A DNA stretch of 64,000 nucleotides. Origin: Streptomyces sp. CB02959 (lineage in GTDB: Bacteria > Actinomycetota > Actinomycetes > Streptomycetales > Streptomycetaceae). Below are positions 17,503-26,521 of this stretch, piece after piece. Numbering within the stretch: the stretch's first letter is position 1; each line of letters opens with the position of its first letter. The notes under the pieces are model-generated. The model searched no databases and had not been told where the DNA came from. It saw only the letters and a list, made by a program, of their open reading frames with translations. The position numbers were made by a program, and so were the translations under genes. The stretch is from positions 124,001 to 188,000 of the forward strand of contig NZ_NNBP01000018.1 of NCBI RefSeq assembly GCF_002803155.1, given 5' to 3'.

Positions 17503-18702
17503 TCAGTTGGCGTCGATGAGCTTCAGTTCCGGGTGGGCGGTGCCGCCCTCGATGGCCGTCGAGGAGAGGTGCGAGACGACCCGGTCGTCGACCGGGTCGT
17601 CGGCCGGGTCGACGTGCACGACGAGGTGCTCGTAGGTCGTCGCGCGCTGCGCCGGGACGCGGCCCGCCTTGCGGATCAGGTCGATGATCTCCTGGCGGTT
17701 GGAGCGGTGCTTGGCACCGGCCGAGGAGACCACGTTCTCCTCCAGCATGATCGAGCCGAGGTCGTCCGCGCCGTAGTGCAGCGACAGCTGGCCGACCTCC
17801 TTGCCGGTGGTCAGCCACGAGCCCTGGATGTGGGCGACGTTGTCGAGGAAGATCCGGGCGATGGCGATCATGCGCAGGTACTCGAAGAGGGTGGCCTGCG
17901 TCTGGCCCTTCAGGTGGTTGTTCTCCGGCTGGTAGGTGTACGGGATGAAGGCGCGGAAGCCGCCCGTACGGTCCTGGACGTCGCGGATCATCCGGAGGTG
18001 CTCGATGCGCTCGGCGTTGGTCTCGCCGGTGCCCATCAGCATCGTGGAGGTGGACTCGACGCCCAGCTTGTGCGCCGCCTCCATGATCTCCAGCCAGCGC
18101 TCGCCGGACTCCTTCAGCGGGGCGATGGCCTTGCGGGGGCGGGCCGGGAGGAGTTCGGCACCGGCGCCGGCGAAGGAGTCCAGGCCCGCGGCGTGGATCC
18201 GGGAGATCGCCTCCTCGACGGAGACCTTGGAGATCCGCGCCATGTGCTCGACCTCGGAGGCGCCGAGGGAGTGGATGACCAGCTGCGGGAACGCCTTCTT
18301 GATGGCGGAGAAGTGCTCTTCGTAGTACTCGACGCCGTAGTCCGGGTGGTGGCCGCCCTGGAACATGATCTGGGTGCCGCCCAGTTCGACGGTCTCCGCG
18401 CAGCGCCGCAGGATGTCGTCGAGGTCGCGGGTCCAGCCCTTGGCGGTGTCCTTGGGCGCGGCGTAGAAGGCGCAGAACTTGCAGGCCGTCACACAGACGT
18501 TGGTGTAGTTGATGTTGCGCTCGATGATGTACGTCGCGATGTGCTCCGTACCGGCGTAACGGCGGCGGCGGACGGCGTCGGCGGCCTGGCCCAGTGCGTG
18601 CAGCGGCGCGGAGCGGTAGAGGTCGAGCGCCTCCTCCGGCGTGATGCGGCCGCCCTGCGCGGCGCGGTCGAGTACGGACTGGAGGTCGGCGTTCTCGGTC
18701 AC
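17503..18702 (-). CDS. mqnC: Cyclic dehypoxanthinyl futalosine synthase
   Basis: This radical-SAM enzyme cyclises dehypoxanthine futalosine, the third core step of the futalosine route to menaquinone. It is 399 residues. The [4Fe-4S] motif C70-x3-C74-x2-C77 is in NYTNVCVTACKFCAFY. GGTQIMFQGGHHPDYG and GAGAELLP are typical of the MqnC/CofH/MqnE group. The GTG at 18702 follows GAAAGGGA eight bases upstream. I distinguish it from MqnE by GTEHIATYIIERNINYTN and by the separate mqnE at 31675. Confidence 0.95.
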   Translation of the reverse strand: MTENADLQSVLDRAAQGGRITPEEALDLYRSAPLHALGQAADAVRRRRYAGTEHIATYIIERNINYTNVCVTACKFCAFYAAPKDTAKGWTRDLDDILRRCAETVELGGTQIMFQGGHHPDYGVEYYEEHFSAIKKAFPQLVIHSLGASEVEHMARISKVSVEEAISRIHAAGLDSFAGAGAELLPARPRKAIAPLKESGERWLEIMEAAHKLGVESTSTMLMGTGETNAERIEHLRMIRDVQDRTGGFRAFIPYTYQPENNHLKGQTQATLFEYLRMIAIARIFLDNVAHIQGSWLTTGKEVGQLSLHYGADDLGSIMLEENVVSSAGAKHRSNRQEIIDLIRKAGRVPAQRATTYEHLVVHVDPADDPVDDRVVSHLSSTAIEGGTAHPELKLIDAN

Positions 18703-18821
18703 CGGGGCGTCCCTTTCGGAGGCGGACAGACAGCAAGTACTGCAGAAAAGCAGGACTGAACCAGCGTACGCCAGGGGTCCGACGGCGCGGGTGGGGGTTG
18801 GCCCGCGGGCGGAGCGGCCCG

Positions 18822-20537
18822 TCAGCCGCCGCTCCTCGTCAGGGTCGCCTTCGGGTTGCCGCCCCGCTTGTCGTCCGAGGAGAAGGCGAGCGCGCCGTCC
18901 TTGCCGAGGGCGTACGTGACGGTGGAGGTGTTGCCCGTGCAGCCCGGGCCCTGCCTGCCGTCGGGGCTCTCCCGCAGGACCAGCTTGCCGCCGGCGGCCG
19001 ACACCAGCTTCGCCTCGGCCCGGCAGCTCACCAGCACCACGTCGTACGTGGTCCGTACGACCACGTCGCCCGCGCCGCCGGCCTTGATGACGCTGGTCAT
19101 GGTGCCGTTGGGGATCCCGTTCGCCATGGTGACGGTGCCGCGCCAGGTGCCCAGGAAGCCCTTGGGGACGCCGGTGGCGGCGGTGGGCGCCGGCCCGGCC
19201 GTCGGGGTGTGCCCGGACGGCGGTGTGGCGGTCGAGCCGCCGCCTCCCGGCCCCTTGAGCACGGCGAAGAACACCGCGGTGGTGGTGGCGACCGCCAGCG
19301 CGCCGGCCACCGAGAGCACCAGCGTGCAGCTTGTCCGCCGGGGCCGGTCCTTGCCGCCGAGCACGCCGCTGAGCGTGATCCGCCGCTCCTTGGGGACGAC
19401 GGCCGGGGACACCGCGGAGCCGGTCGGCAGATCGGCGAGACGGGACGAGGACGGGGACGGGGGCGAGGACGGGGGCGGGGGTGTGGCCGCGGGCGGGGGC
19501 GTGGGCGGCGGCGGGGGCGCGGCGTACGGGGCACCGGCCACCGGCCAAGCGGACGGTGGCGCTCCGCCGCTCTGCGCCCGCGGATCGAACGGGATCAGCC
19601 CGGACACCGCCTCGAAGCCGCCCCCGCCCTCCTCCGCGTCCAGATCCAGCAGCGCCACCACCTGGCGGCTGACCTGCTCGACCAGCGGGCCCGGCAGCCA
19701 GCCCGCGCGCACCAGCCCGGCCGCGCCGCCGCCCTCCCCCGCGAGTCGTGCCGCGACCGCGCCGGGAGCGGGCCGCCGGGCGGGGTCCTTGGCCAGGCAG
19801 GCGGCCACCAGTTCGCGCAGCTCGCCGCCGAGTTCCGGACCCAGTTCGGGTTCCTCGTGCACCACCTTGTAGAGCAGCGCGGCGGACGAGTCCCCGGAGA
19901 ACGGGCCGGCCCCGGTTGCCGCGAACGCCAGCACCGCCCCCAGGGAGAAGACGTCGGCGGCGCCCTCCGCGTCCTTGCCGAGGATCTGCTCGGGCGCCAT
20001 GTAGCCGGGCGAGCCGACCGAGACCCCGGTGGAGGTCAGTGCGGCGGTGCCCTCCGTGGCCCGGGCGATCCCGAAGTCGATCAGCCGGGGTCCGTCGAGC
20101 GTCAGCAGCACGTTGGAGGGCTTGACGTCCCGGTGGACGAGCCCGCGCGCATGCACCGCGGTCAGCGCCTCGGCCAGTCCGGCGCCGAGGGCCCGGACGG
20201 AGTGTGCGGCGAGCGGGCCGTGGTCGGCGACCGCCCGGGCCAGGGAGGGGCCGGCGACGTAGCCGGTGGCGACCCAGGGGACGGGGGCGTCGGGGTCGGC
20301 GTCCAGGACGGGCGCGGTCCAGGCCCCGCCGACCCGCCGCGCCGAGGCGACCTCGCGCCGGAAGCGGGCCCGGAACTGTTCGTCGGCGGCGTACTGGGCG
20401 TGCACGGCCTTCACCGCGACGGTCCGCCCGCCGGCGCTGCGCCCCAGGTAGACGCGGCCCATCCCGCCCGCGCCCAGGCGGCCGAGCAGCCGGTATCCGC
20501 CCAGGGCCCGTGGGTCCTCGTCGGCCAGCGGTTCCAT
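18822..20537 (-). CDS. Membrane Ser/Thr protein kinase with lipocalin-like exterior domain
   Basis: This is a Hanks-type kinase of 571 residues. The glycine loop is LGAGGMG (21-27), the ATP lysine K43, the catalytic HRDVKPSN at 134-141, DFG at 153-155 and APE near 180. A Pro/Ser-rich juxtamembrane linker (about 325-365) is followed by one transmembrane helix at about 403-427. The exterior domain (about 460-571) begins FLGTWRGTVTMANG and may be a small beta-barrel sensor; no PASTA repeats are present. ATG at 20537 is chosen for the GGAGGGGGAGGCGCC site before it. Ligand and substrates are unknown. Confidence 0.9.
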   Translation of the reverse strand: MEPLADEDPRALGGYRLLGRLGAGGMGRVYLGRSAGGRTVAVKAVHAQYAADEQFRARFRREVASARRVGGAWTAPVLDADPDAPVPWVATGYVAGPSLARAVADHGPLAAHSVRALGAGLAEALTAVHARGLVHRDVKPSNVLLTLDGPRLIDFGIARATEGTAALTSTGVSVGSPGYMAPEQILGKDAEGAADVFSLGAVLAFAATGAGPFSGDSSAALLYKVVHEEPELGPELGGELRELVAACLAKDPARRPAPGAVAARLAGEGGGAAGLVRAGWLPGPLVEQVSRQVVALLDLDAEEGGGGFEAVSGLIPFDPRAQSGGAPPSAWPVAGAPYAAPPPPPTPPPAATPPPPSSPPSPSSSRLADLPTGSAVSPAVVPKERRITLSGVLGGKDRPRRTSCTLVLSVAGALAVATTTAVFFAVLKGPGGGGSTATPPSGHTPTAGPAPTAATGVPKGFLGTWRGTVTMANGIPNGTMTSVIKAGGAGDVVVRTTYDVVLVSCRAEAKLVSAAGGKLVLRESPDGRQGPGCTGNTSTVTYALGKDGALAFSSDDKRGGNPKATLTRSGG

Positions 20538-20699
20538 GGCGCCTCCCCCTCCAAGACGGCGGCCCCAGCTTATGACCCAGTTCATGGCGCGTTCCCGAAA
20601 CCTCGGTCCCGCTTTCCGCATCAAACAGGGCGCAAGCCGACCATCCGCCCCGCGACTCCTTGCTCAGGGCGCGTCCATCGGGAGATCGGGAGAACGCCC

Positions 20700-21866
20700 A
20701 TGCACCGCACCCCCGGTGACCACCCGCACGACCCGCGCCAGGAGCACCGCAGCGGGCGCCGCGGCCTGTTGAGGCACTCCCGCTTCCTCGGGCGCGGCCG
20801 TTCCGCCCGGCGTACCGGGGAGGGCCGGCCGGTCGCGCGCCTCCAGTGGCGCGCGTCCTTCCTCACCGGCCTGGTGGCCGTGGTCGGCCTCTGCGCCTAT
20901 CCGACCGTCAAGTACCTGGACGTGCTGAACGACACCGGTGAGCCGATGTCGTTCAGCCGGGCGCTGCCCGACGGCGTGCCCGGCCCGGTGCGGGCGTCCG
21001 CGGCCGATCCGACCGTCCGGATGCCGACCGGCCCGCAGGCCGTGTTCCGTACCACCGCCACGCTCGGCGACGGCACGAAGATCGGCGTCACCACCCTGCA
21101 CGGCAAGAAGTCCGGGTTCACCGGCAAGGTGTGGGTCTGGGCGCCCAAGGAGTACTACGAGGACCGCTACCGGAACAGCGCCTTCCCGGTCCTGATCGCC
21201 CTGCCGGGCAGTTACGGCCACCCCGCCAACTACTGGGCGGCGACCGGCCACAAGCTCCAGCAGACCGTCAGCGACCTGGCGGCCCTGGGCCGCAGCCGGC
21301 CGTTCCTCGTCGTGATGCCGGTCCTCAACCCCGACAGGCACTACTACGACGGCAGCGACATCCCGGGGCAGCCGAAGATGGGCACCTGGATGTCCGACGA
21401 CGTCCCCGACCTGGTCAAGGCGAACTTCCGGACGTTCACCAGCCGCGACGGCTGGGCGTTCATGGGGTCCTCGTCCGGTGGTTTCGTCGCCCTGAAGCAG
21501 GTCCTCCAGCACCCGGACCGCTTCAAGGCGGTGATCGCCAGCGGCCCGGACATCCGCCCGGACTCGCCCCTGTGGCGCGGCCACCGGGCGGAGATGCGGG
21601 CCAACGACCCGGAGCGGCTGGCGCGGCGCCTGGCCGCCCGCCCCGGCGCCCCCGATGTGTACGTGCAGTTCCAGATCGGCACGAAGGAGGGCGGCCGGGC
21701 CAACCTGGAGCGCTTCATGGAGCGGTACGCCAAGGGGCCGGTCCATGCCCGGCTGCACGTCATCGAGGACGGCGGCCACAACGCCCGCAGCTATCTCCGC
21801 GGGATGCGGGACGCGAGCCTGGAGGCCGTCAGCCGGGTCCTCCTCGGCCCGACACCGGCGCCGTAG
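20700..21866 (+). CDS. Membrane-anchored or secreted esterase (alpha/beta hydrolase)
   Basis: This 388-residue protein is of the esterase D / mycolyltransferase-like fold. An Arg-rich cytoplasmic start is followed by one hydrophobic segment at about 53-70 that serves as signal or anchor. The nucleophile is S258 in GSSSG, preceded by RDGWAFM. A DGGHN near the C-terminus supplies the probable His. The segment KVWVWAPKEYY with FPVLIALPG matches the first strands of this family. ATG at 20700 follows GGGAGAACGCCC. It is divergent from the kinase, 162 bases away. Substrate unknown. Confidence 0.8.
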   Translation: MHRTPGDHPHDPRQEHRSGRRGLLRHSRFLGRGRSARRTGEGRPVARLQWRASFLTGLVAVVGLCAYPTVKYLDVLNDTGEPMSFSRALPDGVPGPVRASAADPTVRMPTGPQAVFRTTATLGDGTKIGVTTLHGKKSGFTGKVWVWAPKEYYEDRYRNSAFPVLIALPGSYGHPANYWAATGHKLQQTVSDLAALGRSRPFLVVMPVLNPDRHYYDGSDIPGQPKMGTWMSDDVPDLVKANFRTFTSRDGWAFMGSSSGGFVALKQVLQHPDRFKAVIASGPDIRPDSPLWRGHRAEMRANDPERLARRLAARPGAPDVYVQFQIGTKEGGRANLERFMERYAKGPVHARLHVIEDGGHNARSYLRGMRDASLEAVSRVLLGPTPAP

Positions 21867-21881
21867 CCGCGCGGGGGCCCG

Positions 21882-21911
21882 CGGGTGCCCGGTGGGGCCG
21901 GCGGGCACCCG
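21882..21911. terminator. Terminator between the esterase gene and mqnA
   Basis: CGGGTGCCC and GGGCACCCG pair across a 12-base loop between two convergent stop codons. Confidence 0.55.
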
Positions 21912-21936
21912 TCCGCCGGCCGCGCGGCGAGTCGCC

Positions 21937-22842
21937 CTAGCCGGCGTCGGCCCCCGCCGGCAGCAGCTCCACCTTCACGTCGGCCGGGAACCCGGTGGTC
22001 GGCCCCACCCGCCGGGCGAACTCGGTGACGCCGCGCAGCTGGTCCGGCCCGAACCGGAAGTCCAGGGTGGTGAAGTACCGCTCCAGCAGCGCCTCGTCGA
22101 AGTACTCCCAGCGGGCCGCCTGCTCGGCGACCTTGCCGACCTCCTCCAGCGAGAGGTCCCGCGAGGCCAGGAACGCCTCGTGCACCTTCTGGACCACCTG
22201 CGGCTCGCGCTCCAGGTAGTCGCGCCGGGCCGCCCAGACGGCGAAGACGAACGGGAGCCCCGTCCAGTCCTTCCACATCTGGCCCAGGTCGTGGACCTCC
22301 AGGCCGAGCTTGGGTGCGTCGTGCAGGTTGGCCCGGAGCGCCGCGTCGCCGATCAGCACCGCGGCCTCGGCCTCCTGCATCATCAGCCCGAGGTCCGGCG
22401 GGCAGGTGAAGTAGTCGGGCTGCACCCCGATCTTCTCGGCGAGCAGCAGCTGAGCCAGCCGGACGGAGGTCCGCGAGGTCGACCCGAGGGCGACCCGGGC
22501 GCCGTCCAGCTTCTCCAGCGGCTTCTGCGAGACGATCACGCAGGACATGACCGGCCCGTCGCAGCCGACCGCGAGGTCGGGGAAGGCCACGAGGTCGTCG
22601 GCGGCCCGCAGGAACTCGACGAGCGTGATCGGCGCGATGTCGAGCTCCCCGCGCACCAGCCGCTCGCTGAGCTTCTCGGGGGTGTCCTTGGTGAGGTCCA
22701 GGTCGAGGAGGGTGCCCGTACGGGCCAGGCCCCAGTAAAGGGGCAGGCAGTTCAGGAACTGGATGTGGCCCACTCGCGGCCGGCTGCGACGGTGGTCTGC
22801 GTCGGCTCCCGCGAGTGCGTCTCCAAAGGTTGAATTGTCCAC
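21937..22842 (-). CDS. mqnA: Chorismate dehydratase
   Basis: This is the first committed enzyme of futalosine menaquinone synthesis: it dehydrates chorismate to 3-[(1-carboxyvinyl)oxy]benzoate. The 301-residue protein has a periplasmic-binding-protein-like fold. Signatures are VGHIQFLNCLPLYWGL near residue 24, ELDIAPITLVEFLR, LGSTSRTSVRLAQLLL and FVFAVWAARRDYL. The start is GTG at 22842 without a strong ribosome site, so the exact N-terminus (about 20 variable residues) is uncertain. It is isolated on the minus strand, and its promoter must share the 250-base gap with the cold-shock gene. Confidence 0.95.
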   Translation of the reverse strand: MDNSTFGDALAGADADHRRSRPRVGHIQFLNCLPLYWGLARTGTLLDLDLTKDTPEKLSERLVRGELDIAPITLVEFLRAADDLVAFPDLAVGCDGPVMSCVIVSQKPLEKLDGARVALGSTSRTSVRLAQLLLAEKIGVQPDYFTCPPDLGLMMQEAEAAVLIGDAALRANLHDAPKLGLEVHDLGQMWKDWTGLPFVFAVWAARRDYLEREPQVVQKVHEAFLASRDLSLEEVGKVAEQAARWEYFDEALLERYFTTLDFRFGPDQLRGVTEFARRVGPTTGFPADVKVELLPAGADAG

Positions 22843-22956
22843 ATGCGGAGGCTAGACCCGGCGCTTCCGGCACCGTACGCCGGGGGCCCGGTGTGGCCTT
22901 TTCCACTCCCGGCCAAACGTGATCTTTAGCTCTTCCACCTCCGGAGCTCACCGTGC

Positions 22957-23040
22957 TAGGCTCAGGCCAAGTTGCAGTTTGGTTTCCCTTGCAGTACAGA
23001 GCCTGCGGAGCATGTAACCCGCGGGCTTTTGTAGTTTTCA
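22957..23040 (+). promoter_or_regulatory. Cold-shock gene promoter and hairpin leader
   Basis: TAGGCT at 22957-22962 is a plausible -10, giving a leader of about 125 bases. At 23001-23026 GCCTGCGG and CCGCGGGC form an 8-bp stem (one wobble pair) followed by TTTTGTAGTTTT, which looks like an intrinsic terminator inside the leader. TTGCAG occurs three times (about 22972, 22990 and 23049). Confidence 0.5.
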
Positions 23041-23092
23041 GACTTCTTTGCAGGTTCTGGAGCAGGGCAACCCTTTGGCCCAAGGAGGGCTC

Positions 23093-23296
23093 ATGGCTAC
23101 CGGAACCGTCAAGTGGTTCAACGCTGAAAAGGGCTTCGGCTTCATCGCCCAGGACGGCGGCGGCCCGGATGTCTTCGTCCACTACTCCGCGATCAACGCC
23201 ACTGGTTTCCGCTCCCTGGAGGAGAACCAGCAGGTCAGCTTCGACGTCACCCAGGGCCCGAAGGGCCCGCAGGCGGAGAACGTCACCCCGGCCTGA
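23093..23296 (+). CDS. Cold-shock domain protein
   Basis: This is a 67-residue single-domain nucleic-acid chaperone of the CspA type. RNP1 is KGFGFI (13-18) and RNP2 is VFVHY (27-31), beginning with the invariant MATGTVKWFN. ATG at 23093 follows a perfect AAGGAGG at the right distance. The leader hairpin described upstream suggests control by RNA structure or attenuation, and a strong terminator follows. Streptomyces carry several such paralogues, so I give no symbol. Confidence 0.96.
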   Translation: MATGTVKWFNAEKGFGFIAQDGGGPDVFVHYSAINATGFRSLEENQQVSFDVTQGPKGPQAENVTPA

Positions 23297-23340
23297 CTCA
23301 ACCGCTCCGGTCGTTCTCATCTGATCGACCAGTAGCACCC

Positions 23341-23386
23341 AAGGAGCCCCCCTCCGCCTTCGGGCGGAGGGGGGCTCCTGCCTTTT
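23341..23386 (+). terminator. Terminator of the cold-shock gene
   Basis: AGGAGCCCCCCTCCGC pairs with the matching arm ending GGGGGGCTCCT across a short CTTC loop, followed by CCTTTT. It is a classic intrinsic terminator 44 bases after the stop. Confidence 0.92.
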
Positions 23387-23953
23387 GTACACCCTTTCGT
23401 ACACCCTGGCCGCCGCCCGCTTTCCCCGCGCGCCCGCGCGCCGGAAAATGAATACCAGGTGAATAACCCCGCGCGGCGGCCGCGCGGCCGCGCGGCGCAC
23501 GGATCGCCCGCCGCCGGCGCCGCCCCCTTCCGGTCCGGCACCCGCCCCCGAAGGCCCGCCGGCGATCGCCCTCCGCCGGATACGGAATGAAGAATTCCCC
23601 GCACCGGAACGCCCGGAAATACGCATCGGCAGGAAGGCCGGGAAGAGTGGCCGGGGAGATCGGATTGTGCAATTCCGGGATTCCCGCGGCACGGGAAATC
23701 CACCCCAATTCCCACCGGAGTCCGCGCCGGGGCCGCCGCACCCACGCCCCGGCACCGGCCCTGGCCTGCGGACTCCCCGCGCCCCTCGGCCCGTCGCGCT
23801 CCTCGGCCGGAGACCGCCGCCCGAATTCGGGCGGGCCCGGAAAAACCGGACCACCGGTCGCACCGGAAGGCCGTTCCCGGTGATTGCGGTACCGGTCGAT
23901 GCGATCACGGAAAGTGGTCGCATGGCCACATGACAAGTCCTACCGTGGGCAGA
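23387..23953. other. Intergenic region with no recognised gene
   Basis: These 567 bases include a very G+C-rich stretch near 23470-23500 built of CGCGGCCGCGCGG-like blocks. Several open frames cross it in both directions, but none has a ribosome site, normal codon-position bias or a recognisable product. The promoter of the following small genes is presumably at its right end. Confidence 0.45.
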
Positions 23954-24091
23954 ATGAGCGAGAGCATGCCCCCGCAGAAGCCCTGCCCGGACTGCGGTGG
24001 CGCGGGCACCGTCGAGTGGGAGACCCCCGGCGGCCACACGGTCACCACGCAGTGCTCCGGCTGCGCCGGCACCGGAACCGTCCTGGCATAG
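23954..24091 (+). CDS. Small zinc-finger protein, DnaJ-type Cys repeat
   Basis: The predicted 45-residue protein has two motifs, CPDCGGAGT (C11, C14) and CSGCAGTGT (C34, C37). These match the CxxCxGxG repeats of the DnaJ central domain and would bind a single zinc. ATG at 23954 has a weak site; the stop is 12 bases before the next gene's start, which suggests an operon. Function unknown; an RNA-binding or chaperone-accessory role is only a guess. Confidence 0.7.
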   Translation: MSESMPPQKPCPDCGGAGTVEWETPGGHTVTTQCSGCAGTGTVLA

Positions 24092-24103
24092 GGGAGGGAG
24101 ACC

Positions 24104-24415
24104 ATGGCGGCCTTCAGCAGAAACGGCAAGCCGGTCGGCCTGGACGCGCAGTACGTCGGCAGACTCCCGTGCGCCGTCTGCGGATTGCGGCCCATGAAGC
24201 TGCCCGGCCGGGAGGGCGGCGTGTGCATCCCCTGCTACGCCGAGGAGCGGGCGGCGGCGGGGCGGCGGGCCGCGTCGGCCGGGGCGTGGGTGGCCGCGAG
24301 TTTCGTCGGCGACCCGTGTCTGGCGTGCGGTTCGCGGTCCGTGGACGCCAACGGGTGGGCGTTCTGGTGCAACTCGTGCCAGATGCAGACGGCGGTGGCG
24401 TTGCCCCCGAGGTGA
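24104..24415 (+). CDS. Double zinc-ribbon protein of unknown function
   Basis: The 103-residue protein has four CxxC pairs forming two zinc ribbons: C23/C26 with C41/C44, and C72/C75 with C89/C92. GGAGGGAGACC lies directly before the ATG. No enzymatic motif is present. Together with the preceding small zinc-finger gene it forms a two-gene unit downstream of the cold-shock gene, ending at a bidirectional terminator. Confidence 0.75.
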   Translation: MAAFSRNGKPVGLDAQYVGRLPCAVCGLRPMKLPGREGGVCIPCYAEERAAAGRRAASAGAWVAASFVGDPCLACGSRSVDANGWAFWCNSCQMQTAVALPPR

Positions 24416-24495
24416 GGCCGGGGAGGCGACGGGCCTTCCGCGGCCGCGGGCGACGCGGGACCGTTCCGGGTGAGTCCGCGGCACGGCAGGGAAGA

Positions 24496-24530
24496 CCCCG
24501 TGCCACCTCCCCCACAGAGGTGACACGGGG
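24496..24530. terminator. Bidirectional terminator between zinc-ribbon and acyl-CoA ligase genes
   Basis: CCCCGTG-C-CACCTC and GAGGTG-A-CACGGGG form a 13-bp stem with one internal mismatch, between convergent genes. Confidence 0.65.
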
Positions 24531-24604
24531 GTTCCAGTTTGACGCGCGGAGGGCCGTGGCTCCAGAGCCGGGCCACTCACTTTCGCAAACCCCGCCCCTC
24601 CCTT

Positions 24605-26521
24605 TCACTCCCTTTGGTAAAGCCGGGCAATCTCGTGGGCGAAGTCACGTGCGACGACGGCGCGGCGGAGTTTGAGGGACGGGGTGAGGTGTCCGGTCTG
24701 CTCGGTGAACTCCGCCGGGAGGACGGCGAAGCGGCGGATGGACTCGGCGCGGGAGACCAGTTCGTTGGCGTCGTCGACGGCGTGCTGGAGGTCGGCGAGG
24801 AGCCGCTCGTCGTGGACGAGTTCGGCGAGCGGTACGTCGCGTTTCCGGGTCATCTGGCGCCAGTGGGAGAGGCCGTCGGGTTCCAGGGTGATCAGCGCGG
24901 TGACGTACGGGCGGTTGTCGCCGACGACCATGCACTGGCCCACCAGGGGGTGCGCGCGGAGGCGGTCCTCCAGGGGAGCGGGGGCGACGTTCTTGCCGCC
25001 GCTGGTCACGATGATCTCTTTCTTGCGGCCGGTGAGGGTGAGGTAGCCGTCGGCGTCGAGGGCACCGAGGTCGCCGGTGGCCAGCCAGCCGTCCTGGTCG
25101 GTGGCCGGGCGGACGGCGCTGCGGGCGGCGTCCCAGTAGCCGGCGAAGACGTGGGCGCCGCGGAGGAGGACCTCGCCGTCGTCGGCGATGCGGACGGAGC
25201 TGCCGGGCAGCGGCCAGCCGACCGTGCCGATGCGCGGGCGGAGCGGTGGGGTGACGGTGCTCGCGGCGGTGGTCTCCGTCAGGCCGTAGCCCTCGAAGAC
25301 CTCGATGCCGGCGCCGGAGTAGAAGGCGGCGAGGCGGTGGCCCAGCGGGGAGCCGCCGCAGATCGCGTAGCGGACCCTGCCTCCGAGGGCGGTGCGGATC
25401 CGGCGGTAGACGAGCGGGTCGTAGAGCTTGCGGGCGGCCTTGAGGGCGACGCCGGGGCCGGGCCCCGTCCCGTGCTCCCTGGCCTCGACGGCCTCTCCGT
25501 AGGCGCGGGCGACGCGGGCCGCGCGGTCGAAGGAGGTGGCCCGGCCCATCTTCTCGGCGGTGGCGCGGCCGGTGTTGAAGACCTTCTCCAGGACGTACGG
25601 GATGGCGAGGAGGAAGGTGGGCCGGAAGGCGGCGAGGTCGGCGAGGAGTTCGTCGGTCTGGAGGCTGGCGGCGTGGCCGAGGCGGACCCGGGCGCGCAGG
25701 CAGCCGATGGCGACCATGCGGCCGAAGACGTGCGAGAGGGGGAGGAACAGGAGTGTCGCGGCGGGCTCCTCGCTGACCGACGTGAAGACGGGGTGCAGGA
25801 GGGCGATGGCGTTGTCGACCTCGGCGAAGAAGTTGGCGTGGGTGAGGGCGCAGCCCTTGGGGTTGCCGGTGGTGCCGGAGGTGTAGACGAGGGTGGCCAG
25901 GACGTGGGGGGTGAGGGTGGCGCGGCGTTCTTCCACCACCTCGTCGGGAAGGTCCCGACCGGCGTCGACGAGCTGGGCGATCGCGCCGGTGCTGAGCTGC
26001 CAGAGGTGGTCGAGGGCGGGGAGCCGGCCGCGGATCTGGCTGATCAGGCGGGCCTCGTCGACGGTCTCGACGACGCAGGCGCGGGCCGTCGCGTCGTGCA
26101 GGATCCACTGCGCCTGATGGGCGGAGGAGGTGGGGTAGAGGGGGACGGTGACCAGGCCGGCGGCCCAGGCGGCGAAGTCGACGAGGGTCCACTCGTAGGT
26201 CGTCCGGGCCATGATCGCGAGCCGGTCGCCCGGGCGGAGGCCGTGCGCGATCAGACCCTTGGCGACGGCGCGGACCTCCGCGGCGAACTCGGCGGAGGTG
26301 AGGTCGCGCCAGGCGCCGTCGGGCTGCTTGCGGGAGAGGACGGTGGCGTGCGGGGCCTCGGTGGCGTTGGTGAAGGGGATGTCGCCGAGCGAGCCGGTGC
26401 GGACGGGCGGGGCGAGGGCGGGTACGGAGACCTCGCGGACGGTGCCGTCGAGCAACGTCTTGTGGGGGGAGGTGAGTTGGGGTGCGGGGGTGAGTGGGGG
26501 TGCACTGTCCTGGTTGAACAC
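24605..26521 (-). CDS. Long-chain fatty acid-CoA ligase
   Basis: This AMP-forming acyl-CoA synthetase activates fatty acids for degradation or lipid synthesis. It is 638 residues from GTG at 26521, with GAGGAGCCGCTC just upstream. The ATP loop YTSGTTGNPKG is at about 213-223. Later come GYGLTETTA (adenine/acyl site), GWLATGD, and the hinge and C-terminal lysine region LTGRKKEIIVTSGGKNVAP. In-frame sequence upstream of 26521 is low-complexity Pro/His/Arg and is not included. A palindromic operator about 370 bases upstream is shared with the TetR gene next door, which probably controls it. Confidence 0.93.
   Translation of the reverse strand: MFNQDSAPPLTPAPQLTSPHKTLLDGTVREVSVPALAPPVRTGSLGDIPFTNATEAPHATVLSRKQPDGAWRDLTSAEFAAEVRAVAKGLIAHGLRPGDRLAIMARTTYEWTLVDFAAWAAGLVTVPLYPTSSAHQAQWILHDATARACVVETVDEARLISQIRGRLPALDHLWQLSTGAIAQLVDAGRDLPDEVVEERRATLTPHVLATLVYTSGTTGNPKGCALTHANFFAEVDNAIALLHPVFTSVSEEPAATLLFLPLSHVFGRMVAIGCLRARVRLGHAASLQTDELLADLAAFRPTFLLAIPYVLEKVFNTGRATAEKMGRATSFDRAARVARAYGEAVEAREHGTGPGPGVALKAARKLYDPLVYRRIRTALGGRVRYAICGGSPLGHRLAAFYSGAGIEVFEGYGLTETTAASTVTPPLRPRIGTVGWPLPGSSVRIADDGEVLLRGAHVFAGYWDAARSAVRPATDQDGWLATGDLGALDADGYLTLTGRKKEIIVTSGGKNVAPAPLEDRLRAHPLVGQCMVVGDNRPYVTALITLEPDGLSHWRQMTRKRDVPLAELVHDERLLADLQHAVDDANELVSRAESIRRFAVLPAEFTEQTGHLTPSLKLRRAVVARDFAHEIARLYQRE

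Noticed and set aside
23298..23936. Minus-strand open frame in the gap after the cold-shock gene
   Set aside because: It reads through the terminator hairpin, has no ribosome site and gives an Arg/Gly-rich product with no family resemblance.
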